Below are positions 8,934 to 15,954 of a stretch of 50,522 nucleotides of DNA, piece by piece. Position 1 is the stretch's first letter. The number at the start of each line of letters is the position of its first letter. Where the stretch lies: contig CAYQEC010000019.1 of assembly GCA_964416425.1 (NCBI GenBank), positions 1 to 50,522 on the forward strand, given 5' to 3'. Under the pieces are notes generated by a model. The model had not been told where the DNA came from. It did not search any database and worked only from the letters and a program-made list of their open reading frames with translations. The DNA comes from CAYQEC01 sp964416425. GTDB taxonomy: Bacteria > Actinomycetota > Acidimicrobiia > Spongiisociales > UBA5794. Made by a program: the position numbers and the translations under genes.

Positions 8934-8986
8934 CGGGCACCTTCCCGGTGGGAGCGGCGACGACAGGCGGGGTCGAGATCGTCCAC
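8930..8986 (-). CDS. Putative 18-codon leader ORF coupled to metH
   Basis: Reading on the minus strand from GTG 8986 gives MDDLDPACRRRSHREGAR and a TGA whose bases overlap the metH GTG (GTGA). Two purine-rich GAGGAGG-type sequences lie immediately upstream, the nearest AGGAGG 4 nt before the GTG, which is a stronger ribosome site than anything directly in front of metH. The peptide has one Cys and five Arg. This arrangement would make metH translation depend on ribosomes finishing the leader and opening the start-codon hairpin. Translation is inferred only. Confidence 0.5.
   Translation of the reverse strand: MDDLDPACRRRSHREGAR
8931..8950 (-). promoter_or_regulatory. Hairpin that buries the metH start codon
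   Basis: On the mRNA strand CACCGGG and CCCGGTG form a perfect 7-bp stem with a 6-nt loop (AAGGTG). The 3' arm includes the metH GTG start and the loop holds the only nearby AAGG ribosome-binding sequence. It would block direct initiation unless a ribosome crossing the leader ORF melts it, or the upstream riboswitch redirects pairing. Confidence 0.55.
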
Positions 8987-9052
8987 GCGTCCTCCTCGTT
9001 CCTCCTCGAAACGCTCGCGAAGAGCGCCGGAAGCGGGGGACCGCCGGCGGCG

Positions 9053-9137
9053 ACTCATCGTTCAGGCATTGGCACCGTGCGGGACCGCCGGTTGCCGCGG
9101 CTTCACAGGGCCTGTCCCTCCGCCGCTCTCGATGAGC
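9053..9137 (-). ncRNA. SAM-I (S-box) riboswitch upstream of metH
   Basis: On the minus strand the 85-nt element has closing helix P1 as GCTCATCG/CGATGAGT (8 bp, one G-U). Inside are the S-box consensus blocks in the right order: AGAGCGGCGGAGGGACAGGC, then GTGAAGCCGCGGCAACC, then CGGTGCCAATGCC. The P2 base GCGGC/GCCGC pairs. The GGCAACC and GGTGC.AA.GCC blocks are the most conserved S-box parts. SAM binding should lower metH expression. No terminator with a U-run follows, so control through translation of the leader ORF or metH is more likely. Confidence 0.9.
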
Positions 9138-9151
9138 GATTCGTCCCGGTG

Positions 9152-9157
9152 ATCTTA
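9152..9157 (-). promoter_or_regulatory. -10 box (TAAGAT) for the riboswitch-metH transcript
   Basis: On the minus strand TAAGAT lies 14 nt before the first base of the aptamer, so transcription would start about 7 nt ahead of helix P1. No convincing -35 hexamer is seen. It falls in the short gap after the 9190-9600 gene, giving metH its own transcript. Confidence 0.45.
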
Positions 9158-9189
9158 GCGAGCCGCCGAATCGGGACTGGCGGCGGGTT

Positions 9190-9600
9190 TCAGCCGGTGA
9201 GCTGGCCGATCAGCAGCAGCACCACGATGTTGGCCGACGTCCAGGCGAGGCAGAGCACGATGTAGCGCCGCAGCCACCCGGCCCAGGTGGCGGAGAAGAG
9301 GGCGAGGCGGGTCCCGGCGAAGAACCACAGGGGATACGAGGTGACGACCCCGACCAGGATGACGACCAGCCGGTTCACGTCGATGAAGTCGATGGTGAAG
9401 ATCCACGCCGTCGGGGCCGCGACGAGGAACAGCAGGGCGGCGAGCAGCGACGACGCCAGGTCGCTCATGTCGCCGACCTGGCGGAAGCTCACGCTGATCG
9501 AGAGCATCGTGATCGCCACCGGGTAGACGAGGGCGAGCACCCCCGCCGCCGGCAGGGACAGTCCCCCTCGGCGCGCCGTAAAACTGAAGTCGGGGGTCAC
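9190..9600 (-). CDS. Small integral membrane protein, unknown function
   Basis: A 136-aa protein with about four hydrophobic helices (near residues 15-35, 45-66, 75-95 and 108-132) and few charged residues. No family is recognised. The start is GTG 9600 (MTPDFSF), because TACGCT lies 7 nt upstream on the minus strand, a leaderless arrangement, and no other in-frame start precedes it closely. It is divergent from the dodecin gene and upstream of the metH riboswitch, with its stop 33 nt before the metH -10 box. Confidence 0.6.
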   Translation of the reverse strand: MTPDFSFTARRGGLSLPAAGVLALVYPVAITMLSISVSFRQVGDMSDLASSLLAALLFLVAAPTAWIFTIDFIDVNRLVVILVGVVTSYPLWFFAGTRLALFSATWAGWLRRYIVLCLAWTSANIVVLLLIGQLTG

Positions 9601-9607
9601 CGGCTCC

Positions 9608-9613
9608 AGCGTA
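9608..9613 (-). promoter_or_regulatory. -10 box (TACGCT), leaderless promoter
   Basis: On the minus strand TACGCT ends 7 nt before the GTG start at 9600. This matches the spacing seen before several other genes of the window. Confidence 0.45.
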
Positions 9614-9631
9614 ACCCCTCGCCACCGGCGG

Positions 9632-9637
9632 TAGCAT
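9632..9637 (+). promoter_or_regulatory. -10 box (TAGCAT) for the dodecin-PspC-LiaF-like set
   Basis: TAGCAT fits TANNNT. Transcription would start near 9644, leaving a short leader that carries GGGAGG at 9653-9658 just before the dodecin coding region. Confidence 0.4.
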
Positions 9638-9662
9638 CGGGGCGACGACCCCGGGAGGCATC

Positions 9663-9887
9663 ATCGGATCGAACGAACACATCGAGCGGGGAGCCATCAA
9701 GGTCATCGAGGTGATCGGAGTCTCCGACGAGAGCTTCGAGCACGCCGTCGAGCTGGCCGTCGCCAAGGCGGCCGAGAGCATCAACGGCATCACCGGCGTC
9801 GAGGTCGAAACGTTCAGCGCCAAGGTCAGCGACGGCAAGATCGTCCAGTACCGGGCGACCGTCAAGCTCGCCTTCGTCGTGAAATGA
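9663..9887 (+). CDS. Dodecin (flavin-storage protein) with a non-standard start
   Basis: The frame to TGA 9885-9887 encodes KVIEVIGVSDESFEHAVELA and then GVEVETFSAKVSDGKIVQYR, ending KLAFVVK: the beta-alpha-beta-beta pattern of dodecin, which forms a hollow 12-mer that binds flavins. The frame has a TAA at 9612-9614 and no ATG, GTG or TTG between it and the conserved core. The first usable codon, GTG 9711, would remove strand beta-1. GGGAGG at 9653-9658 points to initiation at one of two ATC codons (9660 or 9663). ATC 9663 is chosen; the start is uncertain. The stop overlaps the next ATG (ATGA). Confidence 0.75.
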   Translation: MGSNEHIERGAIKVIEVIGVSDESFEHAVELAVAKAAESINGITGVEVETFSAKVSDGKIVQYRATVKLAFVVK

Positions 9888-10297
9888 CCACGCCCGGAGG
9901 CCCGGCCGCCCCACCCCGGCTCACCCGGAGCCGCACCGATCGCAAGATCGCCGGCGTGGCGGGCGGGATCGCCGCCTACCTCAACCTCGACCCGGTCTGG
10001 GTCCGCATCGCCTTCCTGGTGCTGCTGTTCACCGGACCGGGTTTGCTGCTCTACCTGATCTGCTGGATCGCCATGCCGGAGGAAGAGCCCACGGTGGGGT
10101 CCAACCCGGCGGCGCCGGCGGCCACGACGGCGACCGGAGGCAGCGACTCCACCCGCCTGGTCTTCGGCGGCCTGCTGATCGCCGCTGGCATCTACCTCGC
10201 CCTCGCGGTGTGGCTGCCGATGACCCGGGTCGCCGTCCTGCCCCTGGCGCTCATCGGCGCCGGGATCGCCGTCATCCTCTACGGGACCCGGCGATGA
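9884..10297 (+). CDS. PspC-domain membrane protein
   Basis: A 137-aa protein. Residues 12-65 form a PspC domain: LTRSRTDRKIAGVAGGIAAY, then LNLDPVWVRIAF and a helix ending LICWIAMPEE. A Pro/Ala/Thr-rich linker follows, then two hydrophobic segments (about 92-110 and 115-133). PspC domains sit in the membrane and act in envelope-stress sensing. It starts by ATGA overlap with dodecin and ends by ATGA overlap with the LiaF-like gene, so the four genes form one translationally coupled unit. Confidence 0.8.
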   Translation: MTTPGGPAAPPRLTRSRTDRKIAGVAGGIAAYLNLDPVWVRIAFLVLLFTGPGLLLYLICWIAMPEEEPTVGSNPAAPAATTATGGSDSTRLVFGGLLIAAGIYLALAVWLPMTRVAVLPLALIGAGIAVILYGTRR

Positions 10298-10947
10298 GCG
10301 ACGACGACCCGTTCGCCGCTCCCCGCACAGGGCAGGAGCGGAGCCGCCCGTCGCCGACCCAGATCACCCTCGGGGCGGTCCTCATCCTCATCGGTGGCGC
10401 CTGGCTGCTGGCGGTCCTCGATGTCGCCGAGGTCCCGTGGCGGGGCCTGCTGGCGGCGGTGCTGATCGTCGTCGGGCTGGCGGTGGCGGCGACGTCCACC
10501 GGGGAGCGGCAGGGGGGCTTGGTCGCCATCGGCGTGATCATCACCGTGCTGCTCGCCCTCGCCAGCACCGCCGAAGGCGTGCTCGACGCCCCCTTCGCCG
10601 GCGGGATCGGTGGTCGCGACTACCGGCCCCACACCGTCACCGACCTCCAGAGCGAGTACCGGCTCCTCATTGGTGACCTCGACGTCGACCTGCGCTCGGT
10701 CGCCTTCCCGGAGGGCGAGACCGGCGTCGAGGTGAGCGTGATGATCGGACAGGCGGTGGTGCATGTCCCCGACGACGTCACCGTGACCGTGAACGCCTCC
10801 CTCACCGGCGGTGAGGTGGTGCTCTTCGGCGAACTGCAGAACGGCTTCGCGGTCGAGGCGACCCACACCGACACCGGGTACGCCGCCGCCACCCGCCGTC
10901 TCCGGCTCGACGTCACCGGGGGCTTCGGAAGGCTGGAGGTCGAATGA
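10294..10947 (+). CDS. LiaF-like envelope-stress membrane protein
   Basis: A 217-aa protein starting at ATG 10294 (MSDDDPFAAP), which overlaps the PspC stop. After a polar N-terminus come three hydrophobic segments (about 25-45, 50-68 and 75-92), then a soluble domain from about 110 that ends in repeated short beta strands (DLDVDLRSVAF, VVHVPDDVTVTVNA, GGFGRLEVE). This layout, LiaI/LiaF-like helices plus a C-terminal beta-solenoid, is that of the cell-wall-active-antibiotic response proteins. In Firmicutes LiaF restrains a histidine kinase; here there is no adjacent kinase, so its partner is unknown. Confidence 0.7.
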   Translation: MSDDDPFAAPRTGQERSRPSPTQITLGAVLILIGGAWLLAVLDVAEVPWRGLLAAVLIVVGLAVAATSTGERQGGLVAIGVIITVLLALASTAEGVLDAPFAGGIGGRDYRPHTVTDLQSEYRLLIGDLDVDLRSVAFPEGETGVEVSVMIGQAVVHVPDDVTVTVNASLTGGEVVLFGELQNGFAVEATHTDTGYAAATRRLRLDVTGGFGRLEVE

Positions 10948-11141
10948 CGAACCGCGAGCGCAGGACGCTCGACCGCGGAGCGCTGGTCACCGGGCTGGTC
11001 CTCATCGCCTACGGCGTCATGTTCCTCTTGGAGGCGGTCGGCGTCTACGACCTCGAGCCGGGCCAGCTCTGGGCGATCCTGCTCATCGGCCTCGGCGTGG
11101 CGGTGCTCTTCGGCGGACGCGGTCCCGACCCTGAGGCGTGA
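10944..11141 (+). CDS. Small LiaI/LiaF-type two-helix membrane protein
   Basis: A 65-aa protein with two hydrophobic helices (GALVTGLVLIAYGVMFLLEA and LWAILLIGLGVAVLFGG) separated by a short loop. This is the LiaI-LiaF-like transmembrane module, the same as the N-terminal part of the gene before it. ATG 10944 overlaps that gene's stop (ATGA), making it the last member of the dodecin-PspC-LiaF unit. Confidence 0.65.
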   Translation: MTNRERRTLDRGALVTGLVLIAYGVMFLLEAVGVYDLEPGQLWAILLIGLGVAVLFGGRGPDPEA

Positions 11142-11165
11142 GATCGGGACGGCACCCGCTTCAGG

Positions 11166-11774
11166 TCAGAACCACCACCACCAGGGGAAGTGGAAGGGGC
11201 GGAACCGGAAACGCCCCTCGATCGGATCGTGATCCGACGACCGGATCGCCGTCGACGTGGATCCGGTGCCGGTGAGTTGCAGGGAGCCGCCAACCGGGGT
11301 GCTGGAGCCCTCGGTGACGGGAATCTCGGTCGAGGTCATGTCCAAGGCAGAACCGTCGGTGGCGTCGAAGGTGCCCTCGTAGGAGAGGAACTGCGCGATG
11401 GTGGTGGTGTCGTCGACCAGCGCCAGGCCGTCCGGGGCGCCGTTCTGGATGCTGAACCCGGAGAAGAACGCGAGGGTCCCGAAGCCGCCCTGCTGGTCGG
11501 GAATCGTCCCGGAGAGGGCAATGGTGTCGTACACGGTGCCGTTGCTGCCCGATTAGAGCTCCACACTCCACCCGGTGAGGTCGGTGCCGGCGGGGCCGGC
11601 GACCTCGGCCACCTCCCCGGCGTCGTCGTAGTGGATCTCGTTGACGAAGATGGAGGGGCCGGAGCCGGCAGACGCCGGCGCCGCCACCGCGGCGAACAGC
11701 GACGTCAGGAGGGCAGGCGCCAGCAGCAGCCCGGCATGACGGTTGGTACGGCTGACCCGGAACATACGCATCAT
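11166..11774 (-). pseudogene. Collapsed secreted LTD-nuclease gene (nonsense codon plus internal deletion)
   Basis: Read on the minus strand from ATG 11774 or 11765 (GAGAAGGG just upstream), it has a signal peptide ending APASA, then a lamin-tail domain: SIFVNEIHYDD, then GTDLTGWSVEL. TAA follows, at a position where relatives usually have Tyr (TAC). The same frame continues SGSNGTVYDTIALSGT through LQLTGTGST. It then jumps to SSDHDPIEGRFRF, which resembles the last motif of the endonuclease/exonuclease/phosphatase domain, and ends with a WWWWF tail. The catalytic domain normally between these parts is missing. Both lesions are in one frame. The nonsense codon alone could be a read error, but the missing domain could not. 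Confidence 0.7.
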
Positions 11775-11960
11775 CCCTTCTCGATGTGCCGGCCTGATCG
11801 TATGAGCCAGGCACTCGTCCACCACACACGGCGCCGCCCCGGCAACGAGCCCGGAGTCACCGCCTGGAGTGACCTTCGGCACTATCTCAAGAACTGGTGC
11901 CTGATGGACGATGGAGAACGGAATGCCACCGCCGAGAGGCGGGCCGAGAGGAGCCGATCC

Positions 11961-12200
11961 ATGTCACTGACCATCCCGGTCACGATTGAACTCGACCAAG
12001 ACGTCGCCGAGGTCGGAGCGAGCGCCACGCTGCAGCTCCCCACGCAGTGCCTCAAGGCTGAGGCTCGCGCCTCGGTGACGAACCATGCCAGCACTCCCAT
12101 CACCGACGAGCTGGCGATCGCGCGGGTTCTGCGTGACCTCGAGGCCCAGATCATGCGGACCGTTCACGAGCGTATCGACCGCTACGTAGCCGACGAATAG
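11961..12200 (+). CDS. DUF1876-like small protein
   Basis: A 79-aa protein. The pattern of two beta strands (TIPVTIELDQD, VGASATLQLP), then TPITDELAIARVLRDLEAQI, resembles DUF1876 proteins such as mycobacterial Rv1738, where the same place reads IGDELAxARALSDL. Those are small dormancy-associated proteins proposed to bind ribosomes. ATG 11961 follows GAGAGGAG by 8 nt; the frame stays open upstream but lacks a better start. The similarity is judged by eye and moderate. Confidence 0.55.
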   Translation: MSLTIPVTIELDQDVAEVGASATLQLPTQCLKAEARASVTNHASTPITDELAIARVLRDLEAQIMRTVHERIDRYVADE

Positions 12201-12373
12201 CGACCGCCGCTGGTGAGTGGCTTCTCCACCGGCCCCATCCCCGGTGTCGTGTTTGGTGCACCCGCATCCACCGTATCTCCCCTCTTCAGGATGTCCGGCC
12301 GTGGGCACGGGGCGCGGCGACCCTGGCGGCGGCGCCGTACGATGCGGCCGTCCGCCAACGAGGGAGCACGCCC

Positions 12374-13825
12374 GTGAGTCAACGGCTCGTCGCAGGTATC
12401 GACTGTTCCACCCAATCGACCAAGACGCTCGTCGTCGACGTCGACGATGGCACCGTGGTGGCATCGGGGAAGGCGGAGCACGAGGTCACCGGGACCGGTG
12501 GCGCCCGGGAAACCCACCCCGAGGTGTGGTGGCAGGCGCTGCGGGAGACGCTGGCGGCGACCGGCCGGGCCGGCGAGGTGACCGCCATCTCGGTCGCCGG
12601 CCAGCAGCACGGCCTGGTCGTGCTCGGCGACGAGGGCCCGCTCCGTCCTTCGATGCTGTGGAACGACATCCGCTCCGCCCCGGAGGCGCTCGAGCTCATC
12701 GACGCCCTCGGTGGATCCAAAGTGTGGGCCGAGCGGGTCGGGGTGGTGCCGGTGGCGTCCTTCACCGCCACCAAGTGGGCGTGGCTGCGGCGTCATGAGC
12801 CGGAAACGGCGGCGGCGACCCGGGCGATCCGCCTCCCCCACGACTACTTGATCGAGCGGCTCTCCGGGCACGGCGCCACCGATCGGGGAGACGCCTCCGG
12901 CTCGGCCTGGTGGTCGACGGCAACCGGTGACTACGTCGACGAGGTGCTGGCCCTGGACGCCCTCCGGCTGGACCGCTCCCTGCTCCCCGACGTGCTGGGG
13001 CCCGGGGAGCCGGCCGGAGAGACCGGTGCCGACGCGGCGGAGCTGGGCCTGGCGCCCGGCATCCTGGTGGGGCCCGGCACCGGCGACAACATGGGGGCCG
13101 CCCTCGGGCTCGGCCTCGAGCCCGGGGTTCCGGTCATCAGCCTCGGGACGTCGGGGACGGCATATGCCGTGTCGGAGAGCCGGGTGGTCGACCCTTCGGG
13201 GACGGTGGCCGGTTTCGCCGATGCCAGCGGGCGTTTCCTGCCGCTGGCCGCCACCCTCAACTGCACCCTGGCCGTCGACCGGGTGGCGGCGTGGCTCGGG
13301 CTGGATCGGAACGATGCCGCCGACCACACCGATGTCGTCATGTTGCCGTTCCTCGACGGGGAGCGGACCCCCAACCTGCCCGAGGCGGCTGGGACGATCG
13401 CCGGCCTGCGGCACACGACCACTCCCCAGGAGATCCTGCTCGCCGCCTACGAAGGCGCGGCCGCCTCGCTGCTGGCCGCCCTCGGCGTCATCGACCGGCA
13501 CTCGTCGGGCCTCGACCCGACCGCCCCGCTGGTCCTGATCGGGGGAGGGGCGAAGGGCATGATGTGGCAGCGGGTGGCGCAGCGTTTCTCCGGGCGAGCC
13601 GTGTCGGTCCCGGCCACCGAGGAGCTGGTCGCCTTGGGGGCCGCGGCGCAGGCCGCCGCCATCCTCACCGGGGAAGCTCCCGAGGCGGTGGCCCGGCGCT
13701 GGCAGACCCGAGCGGGCCTACTGCTCGATCCGACGGAGGTCGACGCCTTCGTGCTGGAGCGGATCGACCGGGTACGCCGGCTCACCGCCCACCTCAACGC
13801 CTGGAGTGGTTGGACGGAGGGCTGA
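12374..13825 (+). CDS. xylB: Xylulokinase (FGGY carbohydrate kinase)
   Basis: A 483-aa kinase. The N-terminal FGGY domain opens with GIDCSTQSTKTLVVD (phosphate loop), then VAGQQHGLVVL and the sugar-binding LWNDIRSAPE typical of xylulokinase; DASGSAWW follows. The C-terminal domain has the ATP-binding SLGTSGTAYAV and GGGAKGMMWQR. It phosphorylates D-xylulose, or a close ketose, for the pentose-phosphate pathway. GTG 12374 follows GAGGGAG by 7 nt; a TACGAT box lies further upstream near 12336. No xylose isomerase is in view. Faces the epimerase-lactonase pair across a 291-nt hairpin-rich gap. Confidence 0.85.
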   Translation: MSQRLVAGIDCSTQSTKTLVVDVDDGTVVASGKAEHEVTGTGGARETHPEVWWQALRETLAATGRAGEVTAISVAGQQHGLVVLGDEGPLRPSMLWNDIRSAPEALELIDALGGSKVWAERVGVVPVASFTATKWAWLRRHEPETAAATRAIRLPHDYLIERLSGHGATDRGDASGSAWWSTATGDYVDEVLALDALRLDRSLLPDVLGPGEPAGETGADAAELGLAPGILVGPGTGDNMGAALGLGLEPGVPVISLGTSGTAYAVSESRVVDPSGTVAGFADASGRFLPLAATLNCTLAVDRVAAWLGLDRNDAADHTDVVMLPFLDGERTPNLPEAAGTIAGLRHTTTPQEILLAAYEGAAASLLAALGVIDRHSSGLDPTAPLVLIGGGAKGMMWQRVAQRFSGRAVSVPATEELVALGAAAQAAAILTGEAPEAVARRWQTRAGLLLDPTEVDAFVLERIDRVRRLTAHLNAWSGWTEG

Positions 13826-13900
13826 AGCCTCCACCTCGCACCTCGACCGCCCCTTCGGGGGGCAGCGTGCGCGACAACCGCGCCTTCGCACCCCCCCCTC

Positions 13901-13917
13901 GGCGCACTCCGTGCGCC
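13901..13917 (+). repeat. Hairpin inside the first repeat unit
   Basis: GGCGCAC and GTGCGCC pair over 7 bp around TCC. The second repeat unit has only an imperfect version of this stem. Confidence 0.6.
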
Positions 13918-13945
13918 GGTCCCCCCCTCGACCCCCTTCTCTCAC

Positions 13946-13966
13946 CCTCCCTGCTGTGCAGGGAGG
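13946..13966. terminator. 9-bp hairpin, part of a two-way terminator region
   Basis: CCTCCCTGC and GCAGGGAGG pair perfectly around TGT. It lies 120 nt after xylB and 150 nt after the convergent epimerase gene; TTT follows on the plus strand. Termination is plausible in both directions but not proven. Confidence 0.45.
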
Positions 13967-13969
13967 TTT

Positions 13970-13988
13970 CCTCCGCCGTAGGCGGAGG
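13970..13988. terminator. 8-bp hairpin, second of the pair
   Basis: CCTCCGCC and GGCGGAGG pair perfectly around GTA, 3 nt after the previous hairpin. Confidence 0.45.
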
Positions 13989-14116
13989 CGTCGTAGAGGA
14001 TCGCCACAGGCGAGCCGATTCGGGGAGGGTCACCTGCAGTCCCGCCAGCCCATACCCCCCTCGGCTCGCTCCGCTCACCGGTCCCCCCTTTCGGCAAGGG
14101 GGGACGAAAGAGGCGG

Positions 14117-14908
14117 TCAGGGAGCGACGCGCCAGGTCCAGGTGGTCTCCGCCACCCGCGGCTTGCCCGGCTCGGCCACGAAGGCGGCCCCGTTGAGCAC
14201 GTTCGGCACCGCCGTCTGCGGCTCGACGCACACCGCGTGCTCCGGTTCGGTGAACACCACCCAGTAGTCGCATGTCGACTCGATCCGCAGCTGGAGGGCA
14301 CCCGGCCAGGTGAGCAGCGGTGGACCCGCCAGGTCACCGAAGCAGTCGTCCCAGGGACCGGGCCGCGGCGGGACCCGCTCCCCGGTCGGGATCATCTCGC
14401 CGTCGCGACGCAGCATGAACCCAGGATCGAACTCGAGGCGCACCGGGCCGTCGGCCCCGATGTCGCGCCGGAACCAGGGATGCCAGCCGCATTCCGCCGG
14501 CATCGGGCCCTCGGCGGCGTGCACCTCGAGACGGAGCTTCAACTTGCCGTCCTCCAGGGCCACGTGATGGCGGGCGTAGCCGGAGAAGGGCCAACGTGAC
14601 CCGAGATCGCACCGGAACCAACCGTCGCCCTCCTCCTCCCAGGGACGGTCGAACACGGTCCCGTGGATGGCGTGGCTCTCGATGTTGATCGGCAGCCGGT
14701 AGCTGCGGCCGGCGAACGAGAACTCCCCGTGGCGGGTGCGACCCGGCCATGGCGCCATCGGGTAGCTGCCCCAGTGCTTCGGTTCGTCGTCCCGCGTGAC
14801 GAGTAGCTCCCTCCCGGCCACGACGAGGGAGGCAAGGCGGCACCCCGCTCCCACGTCGACGGCGGCGGACACACCATCAGCCGCAAGATGCACCACGTGA
14901 TCGGTCAT
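14117..14908 (-). CDS. Aldose 1-epimerase
   Basis: A 263-aa mutarotase-fold protein. The catalytic base region is INIESHAIHGTVF (His) with a second His in PAECGWHPWFRR; the catalytic Glu is in HAVCVEPQTAVPNV near the C-terminus. It would interconvert alpha and beta anomers of a hexose or pentose. ATG 14908 is chosen because GGAGG overlaps the upstream gene's stop 8 nt before; the frame is open further but that part lies inside the upstream gene. It forms a two-gene operon with the SMP-30 lactonase. The sequence is closer to general GalM-like epimerases than to E. coli GalM, so the sugar is not certain. Confidence 0.8.
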   Translation of the reverse strand: MTDHVVHLAADGVSAAVDVGAGCRLASLVVAGRELLVTRDDEPKHWGSYPMAPWPGRTRHGEFSFAGRSYRLPINIESHAIHGTVFDRPWEEEGDGWFRCDLGSRWPFSGYARHHVALEDGKLKLRLEVHAAEGPMPAECGWHPWFRRDIGADGPVRLEFDPGFMLRRDGEMIPTGERVPPRPGPWDDCFGDLAGPPLLTWPGALQLRIESTCDYWVVFTEPEHAVCVEPQTAVPNVLNGAAFVAEPGKPRVAETTWTWRVAP

Positions 14909-14912
14909 GCGT

Positions 14913-15785
14913 TCATCCTCCGAACGGAGCCTCGGGGAGACCGGCGACACCGGCCTGGATCGAGAAGATACCTCCCGCGAGGGGCTGGCGCCGCATCCGG
15001 CGGCGGGAGAGCCCGGTACGAGCCGACGTGACGTACAGGGTGGTGAGGTCGTCGCCCCCGAACATGCAGCTGGTGGGCCGTTGCACCGGCATCGCCACGA
15101 CCCGGTCGACCGAGCCGTCCGGGGCGTAGCGCACCACCCGCCAGCCGTCCCACTGGGCGTTCCAGAGGAAGCCCTCGGCGTCCACCGTCGAACCGTCGGG
15201 GACCGCCTCCCCCTCCGTCGTGGCGAACACCCGCCGGTTGCCGATCGCCCCGGTCGCCACGTCGTAGTCGTAGGCGTGGATCACCCGGTCGAGCGACGAC
15301 GCCAGGTACATCGTCCCCCCGTCGGGGCTCCAGGCGAAGGTGTTGGGGATGCCGACGCCGGCGATGATGCGGTGCACGGTGCCGTCGGGGTCGAAGCGAT
15401 AGACGTTGCCGGTGGCCCGGGCCGGATCGGCGCCGTGCATCGACCCCGCCCAGAAGCGGCCCCGCCGATCGCATTTCCCGTCGTTGAACCGGTTGTCGGC
15501 GTGCTCCGGCTCGGGATCGACGATCCACTCCAGATCGCCCGACGCCGGGTCGAAGGCCGCCAGGCCGCTCTCGAGCACCATGACCATGCCGCCGGAGGCG
15601 CGCGGCGTCACCGCACCCGGCTGTTCCGGCAGGTCCCACGAGGTGGTCGATCCGCTCCGGGGCAGGAGGCGATGGAGGCGCTTACCTTCGATGTCGACCC
15701 AGTAGAGCGCCCCTGCGGCGCCGTCCCACACCGGCCCCTCGCCGAGCAGGCAGCCGGCGGCGACGGCACACACGACGTCCGTCAC
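14913..15785 (-). CDS. SMP-30/gluconolactonase-family sugar lactonase
   Basis: A 290-aa six-bladed propeller of the SMP-30/Gnl/LRE family. Metal-binding residues appear in the usual places: Glu in LLGEGPVWD (near 16), Asn in DNRFNDGKCD (near 100), Asn in GIPNTFAWSPD and Asp in VPDGSTVDAEG. Such enzymes open sugar lactones in oxidative hexose or pentose pathways. GTG 15785 is the likely start. The epimerase begins 4 nt after its stop. With the facing xylulokinase this suggests local pentose or hexose catabolism; no sugar dehydrogenase is in view. Confidence 0.8.
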   Translation of the reverse strand: MTDVVCAVAAGCLLGEGPVWDGAAGALYWVDIEGKRLHRLLPRSGSTTSWDLPEQPGAVTPRASGGMVMVLESGLAAFDPASGDLEWIVDPEPEHADNRFNDGKCDRRGRFWAGSMHGADPARATGNVYRFDPDGTVHRIIAGVGIPNTFAWSPDGGTMYLASSLDRVIHAYDYDVATGAIGNRRVFATTEGEAVPDGSTVDAEGFLWNAQWDGWRVVRYAPDGSVDRVVAMPVQRPTSCMFGGDDLTTLYVTSARTGLSRRRMRRQPLAGGIFSIQAGVAGLPEAPFGG

Positions 15786-15954
15786 GATGCTCCGGCTCCG
15801 GGCACCGGCCGCGCCGGCCCTCGCCTCCTGGGTGAGCCCATCACCATCTCCTCGCGGGCCGCGCCGGGCCCGCTGCGAGCGTAGTGGCTACCCCGGCCCG
15901 ATCCCGACCGCCCGGGCCGGTAACGTGGCAGCGTCTCGAGTCGAGGAGGGTCCT

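Larger units (their letters stand above)
13891..14088. repeat. Two near-identical C-rich repeat units between convergent genes
   Basis: A unit at about 13891-13927 and another at about 14055-14088 share the plan C-run, TCGGC(G/T)C(A/G)CTCCG, a short GC block, CGGT, then a second C-run. Between them lie two perfect hairpins. The whole 291-nt gap after xylB has no ORF of note and looks like a dispersed intergenic repeat that may double as a two-way terminator. Copy number elsewhere in the genome is unknown. Confidence 0.55.

Noticed and set aside
5460..9152. Long plus-strand open frames opposite metH (461 and 529 codons)
   Set aside because: They mirror metH codons in GC-rich DNA, show biased Val/Gly/Arg/His composition without any domain, and metH is complete on the other strand.
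11190..12200. A 336-codon plus-strand frame covering the nuclease pseudogene and the DUF1876-like gene
   Set aside because: Only the last 79 codons (from 11961) look like protein and have a ribosome site; the rest is antisense to the pseudogene.
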